From: Cytophagaceae bacterium
Lineage (GTDB): Bacteria; Bacteroidota; Bacteroidia; Cytophagales; Cytophagaceae
Assembly: GCA_025455005.1 (NCBI GenBank)
Contig: JALONH010000008.1
Span: 1-64,000, forward strand
Direction of reading: 5' to 3'
DNA length: 64,000 nucleotides
Shown here: piece by piece, positions 35,885-45,193 of the stretch
Numbering within the stretch: the first letter of the stretch is position 1
Layout: every line of letters begins with the position of its first letter
Program-made: the position numbers and the translations under genes
The notes under the pieces: generated by a model
What the model saw: only the letters and a program-made list of their open reading frames with translations
Databases searched by the model: none
Told to the model about the DNA's origin: nothing

Positions 35885-36547
35885 TTGGAAGTACAAATAG
35901 AAGACTCATGGAAACAGGTTTTGGCGCCTGAGTTCGAAAAGCCGTATTTTAAAAAGTTGGTAGATTTTATAAAGTCAGAACGACAACAATCTATCCTTTA
36001 CCCTCCAGGACCTCTTATTTTTAAGGCTTTCGAAGCATGTCCACTCGAACAAGTGAAGGTAGTTATCATTGGTCAAGACCCCTACCACGGACCGGGTCAA
36101 GCGAATGGACTTTGTTTCTCTGTTTCAGATGGACAAAAATTACCTCCCTCTTTGCAGAATATTTTCAAAGAAATACACCGCGATTTGGGCAAACCCATTC
36201 CTACTTCCGGAAATTTGGAACGTTGGGCGCAACAGGGTGTTTTATTATTAAACGCAACGTTAACCGTTCGGGCTCATAGTCCGGGCTCACATCAACACCA
36301 AGGTTGGGAAATCTTTACAGACGCTGTTATCCAAGTATTATCCGCTACCCAATTACAACTCGTCTTTTTATTATGGGGTAGTTACGCACAACAAAAGGGG
36401 AGTATTATCGATTCTCGAAAACATTTAATATTACAATCCCCACATCCTTCGCCTTTTTCTGCACATAGAGGATTTTTAGGTAATAGTCATTTTAGCAAAA
36501 CGAATGACTATTTGACAAGTCATGGAAAAAGTGCCATTGATTGGTAA
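35885..36547 (+). CDS. ung: Uracil-DNA glycosylase (family 1)
   Basis: 220 residues. The catalytic G-Q-D-P-Y-H-G-P-G-Q-A-N-G-L-C-F-S-V and the C-terminal H-P-S-P-F-S-A-H-R-G-F are intact. It removes uracil from DNA. The start is TTG at 35885: the translated N-terminus E-V-Q-I-E-D-S-W-K-Q-V-L matches the family right from this codon and no ATG lies close upstream in frame. Divergent from apaG; ends in a terminator shared with lepB. Confidence 0.95.
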   Translation: MEVQIEDSWKQVLAPEFEKPYFKKLVDFIKSERQQSILYPPGPLIFKAFEACPLEQVKVVIIGQDPYHGPGQANGLCFSVSDGQKLPPSLQNIFKEIHRDLGKPIPTSGNLERWAQQGVLLLNATLTVRAHSPGSHQHQGWEIFTDAVIQVLSATQLQLVFLLWGSYAQQKGSIIDSRKHLILQSPHPSPFSAHRGFLGNSHFSKTNDYLTSHGKSAIDW

Positions 36548-36586
36548 AAAAAATAACCCTCTAGAACAGTAGAGGGTTATTTTTTT
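36546..36586. terminator. Bidirectional terminator between ung and lepB
   Basis: AATAACCCTCTA (36552-36563) and TAGAGGGTTATT (36570-36581) form a 12-bp stem with A and T tracts on each side. Confidence 0.92.
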
Positions 36587-38129
36587 AATGGATAAATCGG
36601 AACATTCGATTCCATCGAATTCGCTCCGGAAAGGGTAGTTCGGAATCCAAAGAAAACCAAACCATAGAAGCTTTCCCTACAATATGGTCTTCCGGAACAA
36701 AGCCCCAGAAACGACCATCAAATGAATGGTGACGGTTGTCTCCCATCATAAAATAATAGTTTTTTGTAAAGGTATACGATTGGAGTACTTCTCCATTCAC
36801 AATTAATTGTTGGTTTTCTATTCTTACAGAATCTTTGATTTCATAACGAGCTATAACATCGCTGTAAAACATCACATTTTTAGGTGTAAGAGGAATGCTT
36901 ACGCCTTTTTTAGGAACCCAAAGACTACCAAAATTATCCGCTTCCCAATATTGAGCGTTTTCAGCATAGGGATAGACAGGACCAAAACTATTTAATATAT
37001 GCCCTTCATTGTGTGGATTTTTTACAGTTCGGAGTGTTTGTACGGTAGCCGGAAGTATACTGTCAAATACTTTATCCATTTTCAATTTTTCAACCATAGC
37101 AGGTTCAAAGTTGATGATGTAGGCAGTCTTATTTCCTTCCATGGGAAGCAAACGGGTTTCCTCTTGTAAGTACACGTCATCCCAATGAATGTTATATTTC
37201 TTTCTTGTAAAATTTGAAAGGTGTTTGTTGGTATAACAGATATATTTCCATTGCATGGTAGGCTTGGGAGCTACTTTGGTACCATTAATATAAACGTCCC
37301 GTTGAACGATTTTAATAGAATCACCGGGTATGGCGATGCACCGTTTTATGTAATTTGTTTTTAAATCGGTAGGGTAGTTTTCATTTGGAAAATTAAAGAC
37401 AACAACATCATTATTTTTAATGGAACTATAACCCGGTAATCTAAAATAGGGAAGCTCAACTGCCGAAGAGAAAGAGGGCCATTCTGTCCCCCATACTTTT
37501 TGATGGGTTAATGGAAGTTGAATCGGTGTCATGGGAGCGCGGGTACCATAACTCAATTTGTTTACAAATAAGAAGTCACCGATTAATAAAGATTTTTCCA
37601 TAGAACCGGTAGGAATAGTATAGGGCTCTAACCAAAACCAACGAATAAAAGTAGCTACGACCACAGCGAATGAGATAGAATCACCCCATTCTTGGTACAC
37701 ACTTTGGTATTTTCTTTTTTGTCCTTTTAATACTTCTACTTCTAACAATACCGTACCGCAAAGTTTATCATGTAATCCTCGACGTTCTTTATCCAGTAGA
37801 ATCGATAGGATAACAAAAGGAGCTAAATAATACTTTAACAGGAAGCGTTTGATGATGGTATTTTTATCCGGATGTACGTTTCTTTCTTCGTGCTTTCTTA
37901 AAAATACGCTCATGATATCTTGTCCCGGAGTAGTCCGGATCAATTGGAAAAATAGAAGTTCATATGTTAAACCTATACCTCCGAACAAAAGAATGTTCAA
38001 CCAACTTGGTAGTTGATGGAATACTGGGATAAAGTTCGTGAGCAATAATAAAACGATGATATTAAATAAAAGGTCTATCGTATTATACTGAACACGTCGG
38101 ATTAGAGCCGGTGATACAAGAGTAGCCAT
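36585..38129 (-). CDS. lepB: Signal peptidase I with N-terminal RDD-like membrane domain
   Basis: 514 residues. Residues 1-130 hold two hydrophobic helices (about 18-34, 45-63) and motifs of the RDD family: R11-R12...D19, T-P-G-Q near 68 and D113-K-E-R-R-G-L-H-D121-K-L-C-G-T-V. From 148 a signal peptidase I (S26) domain follows, with catalytic S176 in P-T-G-S-M-E and K262 in N-Y-I-K-R-C-I-A-I-P-G-D, and a C-terminal G-D-N-R-H-H-S-F-D-G-R box. A large insert (275-420) is typical of Bacteroidota LepB. It cleaves signal peptides at the inner membrane's outer face. Last gene of the parAB-DUF5683-dapB-lepB series. Confidence 0.9.
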   Translation of the reverse strand: MATLVSPALIRRVQYNTIDLLFNIIVLLLLTNFIPVFHQLPSWLNILLFGGIGLTYELLFFQLIRTTPGQDIMSVFLRKHEERNVHPDKNTIIKRFLLKYYLAPFVILSILLDKERRGLHDKLCGTVLLEVEVLKGQKRKYQSVYQEWGDSISFAVVVATFIRWFWLEPYTIPTGSMEKSLLIGDFLFVNKLSYGTRAPMTPIQLPLTHQKVWGTEWPSFSSAVELPYFRLPGYSSIKNNDVVVFNFPNENYPTDLKTNYIKRCIAIPGDSIKIVQRDVYINGTKVAPKPTMQWKYICYTNKHLSNFTRKKYNIHWDDVYLQEETRLLPMEGNKTAYIINFEPAMVEKLKMDKVFDSILPATVQTLRTVKNPHNEGHILNSFGPVYPYAENAQYWEADNFGSLWVPKKGVSIPLTPKNVMFYSDVIARYEIKDSVRIENQQLIVNGEVLQSYTFTKNYYFMMGDNRHHSFDGRFWGFVPEDHIVGKASMVWFSLDSELPFPERIRWNRMFRFIH

Positions 38130-38132
38130 GAA

Positions 38133-38852
38133 TTAATTAATTTTTAACATATCGTTCATTCCAAATACTCCGGTTCTTCCTTTTAACCACTCAGCTGCCA
38201 TTACAGCACCTGTAGCAAAGCCTTCTCTACTATGGGCTGTATGTTTGATTTCAATACTATCGATAGAGGATTGATATTGTACTGTGTGCGTACCCGGTAC
38301 TTGGTCGATTCGCTTAGAAATGATGGACAATTCATTTTCGTTATCGGTAGGGTTATTCACCCACTTATTTTTTGTCGGGTATTGGCTCATAAGACCTTCT
38401 GCTAAAGTAATCGCCGTACCGCTAGGGGCATCTAGTTTTTCAGTATGGTGTATTTCTTCCATTTCCACTTGGTAATCATTAAATTTTTTCATGATACCGG
38501 CCAAAAGTTTATTCAAATGGAAAAAAATATTAACCCCAATACTATAATTGGAAGCATAGAAAAATGCTCCATTCCCTTGTCTACAATATTCGTCTATAAT
38601 CGGTTTTTTCTTTAACCAACCGGTGGTTCCACAAACTACCGCCACACCATTATCGATACAATGCGAGATATTGGTAAACGCACTTTCAGGTTGAGAAAAT
38701 TCTATGGCAACATCTGTATTGGATTTGTTAATTAATTTTAAATCCTCTTTAGAATGTACATCAATTTTATACGATATGGTATGACCTCTTTCCAGTGCAA
38801 TGCGCTCAATGGTTTTACCCATTTTACCATACCCAATCAGTGCAATTTTCAT
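38133..38852 (-). CDS. dapB: 4-hydroxy-tetrahydrodipicolinate reductase
   Basis: 239 residues. N-terminal I-G-Y-G-K-M-G-K-T-I nucleotide-binding loop, V-C-G-T-T-G-W, the active-site E-I-H-H-T-E-K-L-D-A-P-S-G-T-A and a C-terminal H-T-A-H-S-R-E-G-F-A-T-G-A. It reduces the DapA product in lysine and diaminopimelate synthesis. Three bases separate it from lepB, 27 from the DUF5683 gene. Confidence 0.96.
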   Translation of the reverse strand: MKIALIGYGKMGKTIERIALERGHTISYKIDVHSKEDLKLINKSNTDVAIEFSQPESAFTNISHCIDNGVAVVCGTTGWLKKKPIIDEYCRQGNGAFFYASNYSIGVNIFFHLNKLLAGIMKKFNDYQVEMEEIHHTEKLDAPSGTAITLAEGLMSQYPTKNKWVNNPTDNENELSIISKRIDQVPGTHTVQYQSSIDSIEIKHTAHSREGFATGAVMAAEWLKGRTGVFGMNDMLKIN

Positions 38853-38879
38853 GTGTGTAAACTATTTATTGTTAAGGTG

Positions 38880-39473
38880 TTATTTAATTCGAAATGAAAA
38901 TGTTAAACCATGTGCAAGATGTGAATAATTCGTCGTATAAAAAAACGGCTTTACACGTAAAGCAAGACTTTCATTTACATCAAATTCCTTTAAGTGCGCG
39001 TCTACGTAAGCATCGACAATATTGAGTGTGTATAGCCCCACAGCAAAAAAAACGTTCATTTGAAAATATCTTCTGGAATCGTCACGCAGTACTTTTAACT
39101 GATCTGTACTGTATTGATCGAGTTCCGGATCGGTCAATGCAATACCATTCAATCGGTCGTTGTAGGCATCTTGGTAAGTCGTCCAGTTAGATTTATGGTA
39201 ATAAATTAAATAGCCAAACGTAGCACCACCTCCATAAATAATGGGAAGTTTCCAGTATTTTTTATTGTGTATTTGTCCTAATCCCGGAATTAATGCGGAC
39301 ATTAAAGCGGCTTTATTTGCCTCTTGGTTAGCTAATTTTTTTTGTTCTTGTTCCTTTGGACTAATAGGGGTATATACAGAATCATCCGGACTAGGCTTTG
39401 TAGTTGTTTGGCTTAGTACCGGATGTGTAAAGAGTGAAATAAATAGTATAAGTACGATTACTATGATCTGCAC
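38880..39473 (-). CDS. DUF5683 family protein
   Basis: 197 residues with a signal peptide (1-21, V-L-S-Q), a proline-rich linker and the DUF5683 core: A-L-M-S-A-L-I-P-G-L-G-Q-I-H-N-K-K-Y-W-K-L-P-I-I-Y near residue 57 is its signature. Hydrophobic segments suggest envelope location. Function unknown, but the gene is conserved between parB and dapB in many Bacteroidota. Five bases from parB. Confidence 0.85.
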   Translation of the reverse strand: MQIIVIVLILFISLFTHPVLSQTTTKPSPDDSVYTPISPKEQEQKKLANQEANKAALMSALIPGLGQIHNKKYWKLPIIYGGGATFGYLIYYHKSNWTTYQDAYNDRLNGIALTDPELDQYSTDQLKVLRDDSRRYFQMNVFFAVGLYTLNIVDAYVDAHLKEFDVNESLALRVKPFFYTTNYSHLAHGLTFSFRIK

Positions 39474-39478
39474 ACGTA

Positions 39479-40402
39479 TTAAAGATTTAGAATCTCTAAT
39501 ATACGATTTAAATCTTCAGCAGACACAAAAGGAATTTTAATTTCTCCTTTAAATTGTTTGTCACTTTTTACGTTTACTTTGGTTCCAAAATGGGAAGTTA
39601 GTTTATTTTGAAGACTTACAATTTCGGCATTGGAACCGGTTCCGCTTGTTTTAGCAACGGGTGTCTCTTTGTTAGGGCTATTGTGTTGTAGTTGGCGAAC
39701 TAAGTCCTCAACTGCTCGAACGGATAGCTCTTTTGTTTCGATTTCTTTTAAAACAAACAGTTGTTTCTCGGTTGTTTCCAATGTGATAATCGCCCGGGCA
39801 TGCCCCATAGATATTTTATTATCTCTTAGTGCCGCTTGAATATCCGGTGGTAATTTAAGAAGTCGCAAATAGTTGGTAACAGTAGATCTGTTTTTACCTA
39901 CTCGATCGCCTAATTCCTCTTGTTTTAAATTACACTCTGATACCATTCGTTGGTAACTGATGGCAATTTCAATTGGATTTAAATTTTCCCGTTGTATATT
40001 TTCAATTAAAGCCATTTCCAACATTTGTTGGTCATTAGCCGTCCGTATATAGGCAGGTATGTTTTTTAAACCGGCTAATTTAGAGGCTCTCAAACGGCGC
40101 TCTCCGGAAATTAACTGGTATTTGTTTTCCGACAACCGACGTACGGTTATCGGTTGAATGATACCTTGAATTTTAATGGATTCAGATAATTCTTGAAGTG
40201 CCGTTTCATCAAAATGATTTCTAGGCTGGAAGTTGTTTACTTCTACTTGATCTACCGGGATTTCATTGATGTTGCTTTCCGGGCGTGCGGCTAGTGGTTT
40301 ACTGGCTGCACTGACATCGGTATCTTTGATTAGAGCTCCTAAGCCTCTACCCAACGCATTTCTTTTCTTAGAATCACTCATTATTGCTTCTGGTCTGTTC
40401 AT
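39479..40402 (-). CDS. parB: Chromosome-partitioning protein ParB
   Basis: Up to 307 residues; the ATG at 40381 (M-S-D-S-K-K-R-N-A-L-G-R-G-L) is an equally good or better start, since R-G-L-G-A-L is the usual N-terminal ParA-contact box. The CTPase region includes S-G-E-R-R-L-R-A-S and E-N-I-Q-R-E-N-L-N-P-I-E, followed by a KorB-type helix-turn-helix (E-L-G-D-R-V-G-K-N-R-S-T-V-T-N) and a C-terminal dimerisation domain. It binds parS and segregates the origin. No parS palindrome was noticed in this window. Confidence 0.95.
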   Translation of the reverse strand: MNRPEAIMSDSKKRNALGRGLGALIKDTDVSAASKPLAARPESNINEIPVDQVEVNNFQPRNHFDETALQELSESIKIQGIIQPITVRRLSENKYQLISGERRLRASKLAGLKNIPAYIRTANDQQMLEMALIENIQRENLNPIEIAISYQRMVSECNLKQEELGDRVGKNRSTVTNYLRLLKLPPDIQAALRDNKISMGHARAIITLETTEKQLFVLKEIETKELSVRAVEDLVRQLQHNSPNKETPVAKTSGTGSNAEIVSLQNKLTSHFGTKVNVKSDKQFKGEIKIPFVSAEDLNRILEILNL

Positions 40403-40417
40403 GTTTTTCTTACCGAA

Positions 40418-41203
40418 TTACAATTGTTTTGTTACCGGTGTTCCATTTCGTTCTAATACTTCTTGAGCTAAATTCATATAACTCACCGCACCTTTACTAA
40501 TAGCGTCATGCGCTATTACCGGTTTACCAAAACTAGGCGATTCGCTTAACCGGATATTTCTAGGGATAATCGTTTCAAAGGCGAGGTCTTGGAAATGGGT
40601 TCTAACTTCTTCTACTACTTGATTGGATAAACGCATACGGGAATCATACATAGTCAAAAGTACACCCTCAATATGCAGTTCCGGATTCAAATTGGATTGA
40701 ATCAACTGGATGGTATGTAGTAATTTACCAATACCTTCTAACGCAAAATATTCACATTGTACCGGAATTAATACAGAGTCGGCTGCAGTGAGCGCGTTAA
40801 CGGTAATAAGACCTAAGGAAGGGGAACAATCGATAATGATGTATTCGTATTGGTCTTTAATTTTAAGTAGGGCTTCTTTCATACGAAACTCACGCCCTTC
40901 TAAATTTATTAATTCAACTTCTGCACCGGCTAAATCAATATGTGCCGGTAACATATCTAAATAATTAAATTCTGTAGGTATAATCAATTCGGCAGGATTA
41001 CTTCCTTCCACCATACTTTCATAGATTCCTCGTTCTACATCTTTGGGGTTGATATTCAAACCGGAAGAAGAGTTCGCTTGCGGATCTGCATCCACTAAAA
41101 GTGTTTTGTGTTCTAATGCAGCCAAAGAAGCTGCTAAGTTAATCGCTGTAGTTGTTTTCCCTACGCCGCCTTTTTGATTTGCAATGGCAATGATTTTTCC
41201 CAT
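40418..41203 (-). CDS. parA: Chromosome-partitioning ATPase ParA (Soj)
   Basis: 261 residues. Deviant Walker A N-Q-K-G-G-V-G-K-T-T-T-A-I-N, Walker A' D-A-D-P-Q-A-N-S-S and Walker B I-I-D-C-S-P-S-L are all present. It forms ATP-dependent dimers on DNA and moves ParB-parS complexes. First gene of parA-parB-DUF5683-dapB-lepB. A TATATTTG -7 box lies on the minus strand at 41263-41256. Confidence 0.96.
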   Translation of the reverse strand: MGKIIAIANQKGGVGKTTTAINLAASLAALEHKTLLVDADPQANSSSGLNINPKDVERGIYESMVEGSNPAELIIPTEFNYLDMLPAHIDLAGAEVELINLEGREFRMKEALLKIKDQYEYIIIDCSPSLGLITVNALTAADSVLIPVQCEYFALEGIGKLLHTIQLIQSNLNPELHIEGVLLTMYDSRMRLSNQVVEEVRTHFQDLAFETIIPRNIRLSESPSFGKPVIAHDAISKGAVSYMNLAQEVLERNGTPVTKQL

Positions 41204-41255
41204 AGAATACCAAGAGTTTTAAAATCCCATCTACCAAAATCGGATAGGGACATTA

Positions 41256-41263
41256 CAAATATA
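41256..41263 (-). promoter_or_regulatory. -7 promoter box of parA
   Basis: TATATTTG on the minus strand, 53 bp before the parA start; no TTTG at the standard -33 spacing. Confidence 0.5.
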
Positions 41264-41328
41264 ACGTACCTACACCCCTTATTCGGGTGTCCAATGGTTT
41301 AATTCCCCCAATATTATCCCAAAAGCAT

Positions 41329-41337
41329 GTGGATAAC
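41329..41337 (-). promoter_or_regulatory. Perfect DnaA box
   Basis: TGTGGATAA is the complement of the consensus DnaA box TTATCCACA. It lies between yidC and parA, genes that often flank the replication origin, but it is a single box without a visible cluster or AT-rich unwinding element. Confidence 0.35.
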
Positions 41338-41351
41338 CTGTTAAGTACTTG

Positions 41352-41381
41352 AAAAACAAAAGGGCAGTTATTACACTGCCC
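41352..41381 (-). terminator. yidC terminator
   Basis: GGGCAG (41362-41367) and CTGCCC (41376-41381) pair; read on the minus strand the stem is followed by a T-rich tract. Confidence 0.8.
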
Positions 41382-41389
41382 TCTTTATA

Positions 41390-43270
41390 TTATTTCTTTT
41401 TTGATTTATTGAGTTGACGTTGGGTTTCTTGGGCTTTCATAGATTCTTCCATTCGAGCCATGAAGCGGTTCTTTTTAGGTGCCGCTCCCGGTGTAGAATT
41501 TTTAGATTTATTATCCATTAATTTTGCTCTTAAAGCAGCTTCATCTACGAAGTTGCGGATAATAAATTGTTGTCCTATGGTAACAATGTTAGAGGCAAAG
41601 TAATAAAAACTAAGACCGGCCGGGAACGAGTTCAAAACAAATAAGAAGATGATCGGCATGATATACGAGAAATAACGCATAGGTCCTGTCACCGTACTCA
41701 TTTGATTATTAAAATAAGTATACACTAATGTAGAAACAGTCATCAATAATGTAAACATACTCACATGAGCTCCATAAAATGGAATGGCAAAAGGAAGTTT
41801 TATGAATTCATCGTAGGATGATAAATCGTTTGCCCACCATAAATCTTCTTGACGCAACTCGATAGAATTGGGAAAGAAGTTAAACATGGCTAATAATATA
41901 GGCATCTGCATCAACATTGGTAAACAACCACTTAATGGATTGATGCCTACTTGTTGGTACAATTGCATTTGTTCCATTTGTACGGCTTGTTGGTCTTCAC
42001 CATTTTTGGCTTTTATTTCATCTAACTCCGGTTTCAAGGCTTTCATTTTAGCCATTGAAACATATGACTTGAAGGAAAGTGGGAAAAGGATTGCTTTTAG
42101 TAAAAGTACTAGTAATACTATGATTAAACCGTAGTTGTTTGTAAATGATCCTTCTAAAAAGTTAAATACCGGTATTACTAAATAACGGTTGATCCAACTG
42201 ACAATTGGCCATCCTAAGTATACATTTTTTTCATATCCTGTAGCCAAGTTAGCCCCTACTTCTTTACAAATTTGAAAATGATTGGGTCCATAATAAAGGC
42301 TATACGTTCCGTTTCCTTTTATTAAATCTTCAATCGGTAATTTTGCTTGTGCTTCTAAGCCTTTAATGACTTCATGTGTGGAATCTACTCGGTACGCATT
42401 TTGAATCGCGTCACCGGTTCCGTACATAGGATAAGATCGAACATCCAGGGTTTGGATATGTGCTTGCTGACGTGCAATAAAACCGGCATTAAAAAACTTT
42501 TGTTTTAAACTAAACCAATTTACATTACTTAATGTCCCTTTCTCTTCTTCTTTCGATGCTTCGGATAGGTAATCAAATCCATCAGCAGCAGTGTAGTAAT
42601 TCACAGTCGCTTTCATGCGGGCTTGTTCTACATCGTATTCAATTCTGCTAACTTTTTCTTTCCAGGTTAAAGTAGCCGGTAAGTTCATCAACTCTGCACC
42701 AAATCCTTCTAATTTAACATCGTATTGAATGACGTATCCTTTTTTAGGTAAGGTGTAAATATGTTGGATTGTTTTTCCTTGGCCTACAGAGGTTGTAAAG
42801 ATTACTTGCTCAGCAGAATCGAGTATCTTTTTATCTGCAGCGTAAAACAAACGATATAAGTCTACTTCTTTTTTACTTGTGGAAATAGTAAAACTAGTAC
42901 TGGTCGTACTTGGATCGACTAAGTACAAATCTTTTTTATCCCAAGTAAAATAATTTTTAAGACGAACACGCTGAACTTTACCACCCTGCGTCGAAAGGCT
43001 AACCGATAAATTTTCGTTTTGTAATTCAATTACTTTGTCTTCCCCCACCATAGCCTGAGCAAAGTCGCCATACTCTCGAGTTAATTGTGCCCCTGCAGCT
43101 GAATCTGAACTCACGGTAGGTGTAACCGAAGGGGATGTACTTTTAACTAGTTGTATACTGTCTTTAGGTAAAGCTATCGGGTTGCTGGGCTCTACGGTAG
43201 ACATATATGAAAAATAGGCAACCATTAAACCTATTAAAAGCGAATACCCTATAATTTGATTCCGATCCAT
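41390..43270 (-). CDS. yidC: Membrane protein insertase YidC
   Basis: 626 residues in the Gram-negative layout: an N-terminal helix (about 5-22), a large periplasmic beta domain (about 70-350) and the conserved five-helix insertase core (about 365-600) with L-L-L-K-A-I-L-F-P-L, the L-S-G-C-L-P-M-L-M-Q-M-P-I loop and F-P-A-G-L-S-F-Y-Y. It inserts and folds inner-membrane proteins with or without SecYEG. The charged tail (K/R-rich) fits ribosome contact. Confidence 0.96.
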   Translation of the reverse strand: MDRNQIIGYSLLIGLMVAYFSYMSTVEPSNPIALPKDSIQLVKSTSPSVTPTVSSDSAAGAQLTREYGDFAQAMVGEDKVIELQNENLSVSLSTQGGKVQRVRLKNYFTWDKKDLYLVDPSTTSTSFTISTSKKEVDLYRLFYAADKKILDSAEQVIFTTSVGQGKTIQHIYTLPKKGYVIQYDVKLEGFGAELMNLPATLTWKEKVSRIEYDVEQARMKATVNYYTAADGFDYLSEASKEEEKGTLSNVNWFSLKQKFFNAGFIARQQAHIQTLDVRSYPMYGTGDAIQNAYRVDSTHEVIKGLEAQAKLPIEDLIKGNGTYSLYYGPNHFQICKEVGANLATGYEKNVYLGWPIVSWINRYLVIPVFNFLEGSFTNNYGLIIVLLVLLLKAILFPLSFKSYVSMAKMKALKPELDEIKAKNGEDQQAVQMEQMQLYQQVGINPLSGCLPMLMQMPILLAMFNFFPNSIELRQEDLWWANDLSSYDEFIKLPFAIPFYGAHVSMFTLLMTVSTLVYTYFNNQMSTVTGPMRYFSYIMPIIFLFVLNSFPAGLSFYYFASNIVTIGQQFIIRNFVDEAALRAKLMDNKSKNSTPGAAPKKNRFMARMEESMKAQETQRQLNKSKKK

Positions 43271-43378
43271 GAATACATATTTTTTTGACGTGCAAAGATA
43301 CAGTTTTATTGCATAATAACATGAATAAGAAAAAATTAAGAAAGAGGGAAAAGTAGGGTCGAAGAATGCCTGTTTTTA

Positions 43379-43403
43379 ATAAAAAAAGGCCTCGTATAGA
43401 GGC
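43379..43403 (-). terminator. pyrG terminator
   Basis: GGCCTC (43387-43392) and GAGGCC (43398-43403); on the minus strand a run of seven T follows. Confidence 0.88.
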
Positions 43404-43428
43404 CGTTAGAGTATTGTTAAGGAACGAT

Positions 43429-45051
43429 TTATTTTTGCTTTCCTATCGAATAATCAATAGCTGCTTTAATAAATTTAACAAATATTGGATGAGGGTTTTG
43501 AACGGTACTTTTCAATTCAGGATGAAATTGTGAACCAATGAAAAAGGGATGGTCCTTAATTTCTATCATCTCTACCAGATTGGTATCCGGATTCACACCG
43601 GAAGCAATCATGCCTTCTTTTTCATATTGTTTTATGTACTTATTGTTAAATTCATAACGATGTCTATGCCGTTCCATAATTTTGGATTTCCCATAAATGC
43701 TATAGGCTTTCGTTCCCTTTTGTAGTTCACATGGATAAGCACCCAAACGCATTGTTCCTCCTTTCATCGTTACTTTTTTCTGCTCTTCCATCATATCAAT
43801 TACAGGATGAGGCGTTTCTTTATTCATTTCATATGAATTGGCTTCTTTTAATTTAAGTACGTTTCGAGCAAATTCAATAACAGCACATTGCATCCCTAAA
43901 CAGATTCCAAAGAAAGGTATTTTATTTTCTCGGGCATATTGAACCGCAACTATTTTACCTTCTAATCCTCTTTCTCCAAAACCGGGGGCAACTAAAATGC
44001 CATCTACTGAACCTAATAAGTTAGCTACGGTATCCGTAGATATTTTTTCACTTGAAATCCAATGTATTTTAACTTTACTTTCATTTTCAGCACCGGCGTG
44101 AATAAAAGCTTCATTTATCGATTTGTAGGCATCCGGCAATTCAACATACTTACCGACTAAGGCAATATTGATATAACTCGTTGGGTTTTTTAAACGGCCT
44201 AAAAAAGCTTTCCAACTTTCTAAATCCGGTTCTTGTTTGTTAGATAGTTTTAACTTACTCAAAACACGTTCGTCCAGCTTTTCTTTTTTCATTAAAAGAG
44301 GAACATCGTAAATCGTGTCTGCATCCATTGCTTCGATGACAGAATTGACATTTACGTTGCAAAAGAGGGCTACTTTTTTCCGAATATCTGCCGGAAGTGG
44401 ATATTCAGTTCTACAAACCAAAATGTCCGGATGGATACCGGTCTCAGATAGAAGTTTTACAGAGTGCTGTGTTGGTTTAGTTTTTAATTCTTTCGCAGCA
44501 TTTAAAAAAGGAACTAAAGTGAGATGGATAACTAAAGTATCGTTTGGTCCCATTTCCCATCGGAACTGACGAACCGCTTCCAAAAAAGGTAACGATTCGA
44601 TATCCCCCACACATCCCCCAATTTCAGTAATAACAATATCGTATTTACCGGATTCTCCTAATATTTTAATATTCCGTTTTATTTCATCCGTAATATGCGG
44701 AACTACTTGTACCGTTTTACCCAGGAAGGCTCCTTGACGCTCTCTTGTGATAACTGTATTGTATATTCTACCGGTAGTTACGTTATTTGATTGTGAGGTG
44801 GGTGTATTTAAAAAACGCTCGTAGTGACCTAAATCTAAGTCGGTTTCCGCACCATCATCTGTAACATAACATTCGCCATGTTCATAGGGATTCAAGGTAC
44901 CCGGATCAATGTTTAAATAAGGATCAAATTTTTGAATTGTAACCGAAAAACCTCTTGCTTGTAGAAGTTTGGCTAAAGATGCGGAAATAATACCTTTTCC
45001 GAGAGAAGACGTCACACCACCGGTGACGAAAATATATTTTGCTGAGGACAT
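43429..45051 (-). CDS. pyrG: CTP synthase
   Basis: 540 residues, full length. The synthetase half begins [16 protein letters not shown] and has [11 protein letters not shown]; the glutaminase half (about 295-540) has the nucleophile Cys in F-F-G-I-C-L-G-M-Q and the Q-F-H-P-E triad end. It aminates UTP to CTP using glutamine. Single gene with own promoter and terminator. Confidence 0.97.
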   Translation of the reverse strand: MSSAKYIFVTGGVTSSLGKGIISASLAKLLQARGFSVTIQKFDPYLNIDPGTLNPYEHGECYVTDDGAETDLDLGHYERFLNTPTSQSNNVTTGRIYNTVITRERQGAFLGKTVQVVPHITDEIKRNIKILGESGKYDIVITEIGGCVGDIESLPFLEAVRQFRWEMGPNDTLVIHLTLVPFLNAAKELKTKPTQHSVKLLSETGIHPDILVCRTEYPLPADIRKKVALFCNVNVNSVIEAMDADTIYDVPLLMKKEKLDERVLSKLKLSNKQEPDLESWKAFLGRLKNPTSYINIALVGKYVELPDAYKSINEAFIHAGAENESKVKIHWISSEKISTDTVANLLGSVDGILVAPGFGERGLEGKIVAVQYARENKIPFFGICLGMQCAVIEFARNVLKLKEANSYEMNKETPHPVIDMMEEQKKVTMKGGTMRLGAYPCELQKGTKAYSIYGKSKIMERHRHRYEFNNKYIKQYEKEGMIASGVNPDTNLVEMIEIKDHPFFIGSQFHPELKSTVQNPHPIFVKFIKAAIDYSIGKQK

Positions 45052-45076
45052 ACCCGTAATAATAACTTACGGGATA

Positions 45077-45084
45077 CAAAGTTA
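45077..45084 (-). promoter_or_regulatory. -7 promoter box of pyrG
   Basis: TAACTTTG on the minus strand matches TAnnTTTG, 26 bp before the pyrG start. Confidence 0.5.
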
Positions 45085-45181
45085 ACCATTAATTCCATAT
45101 TCTCTAATGCGTGGATAAAATAAAGCGAAGGAAGGGTGGGAGGAATGTACCTTTTGAGATGATTCCCTCAAATTATATTTT

Positions 45182-45189
45182 TACCTTTG
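45182..45189 (+). promoter_or_regulatory. -7 promoter box directly before the CCA-adding enzyme start
   Basis: TACCTTTG matches TAnnTTTG and ends only four bases before the ATG at 45194, so transcription would begin at or near the start codon, giving a leaderless mRNA. Confidence 0.6.
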
Positions 45190-45193
45190 TATA

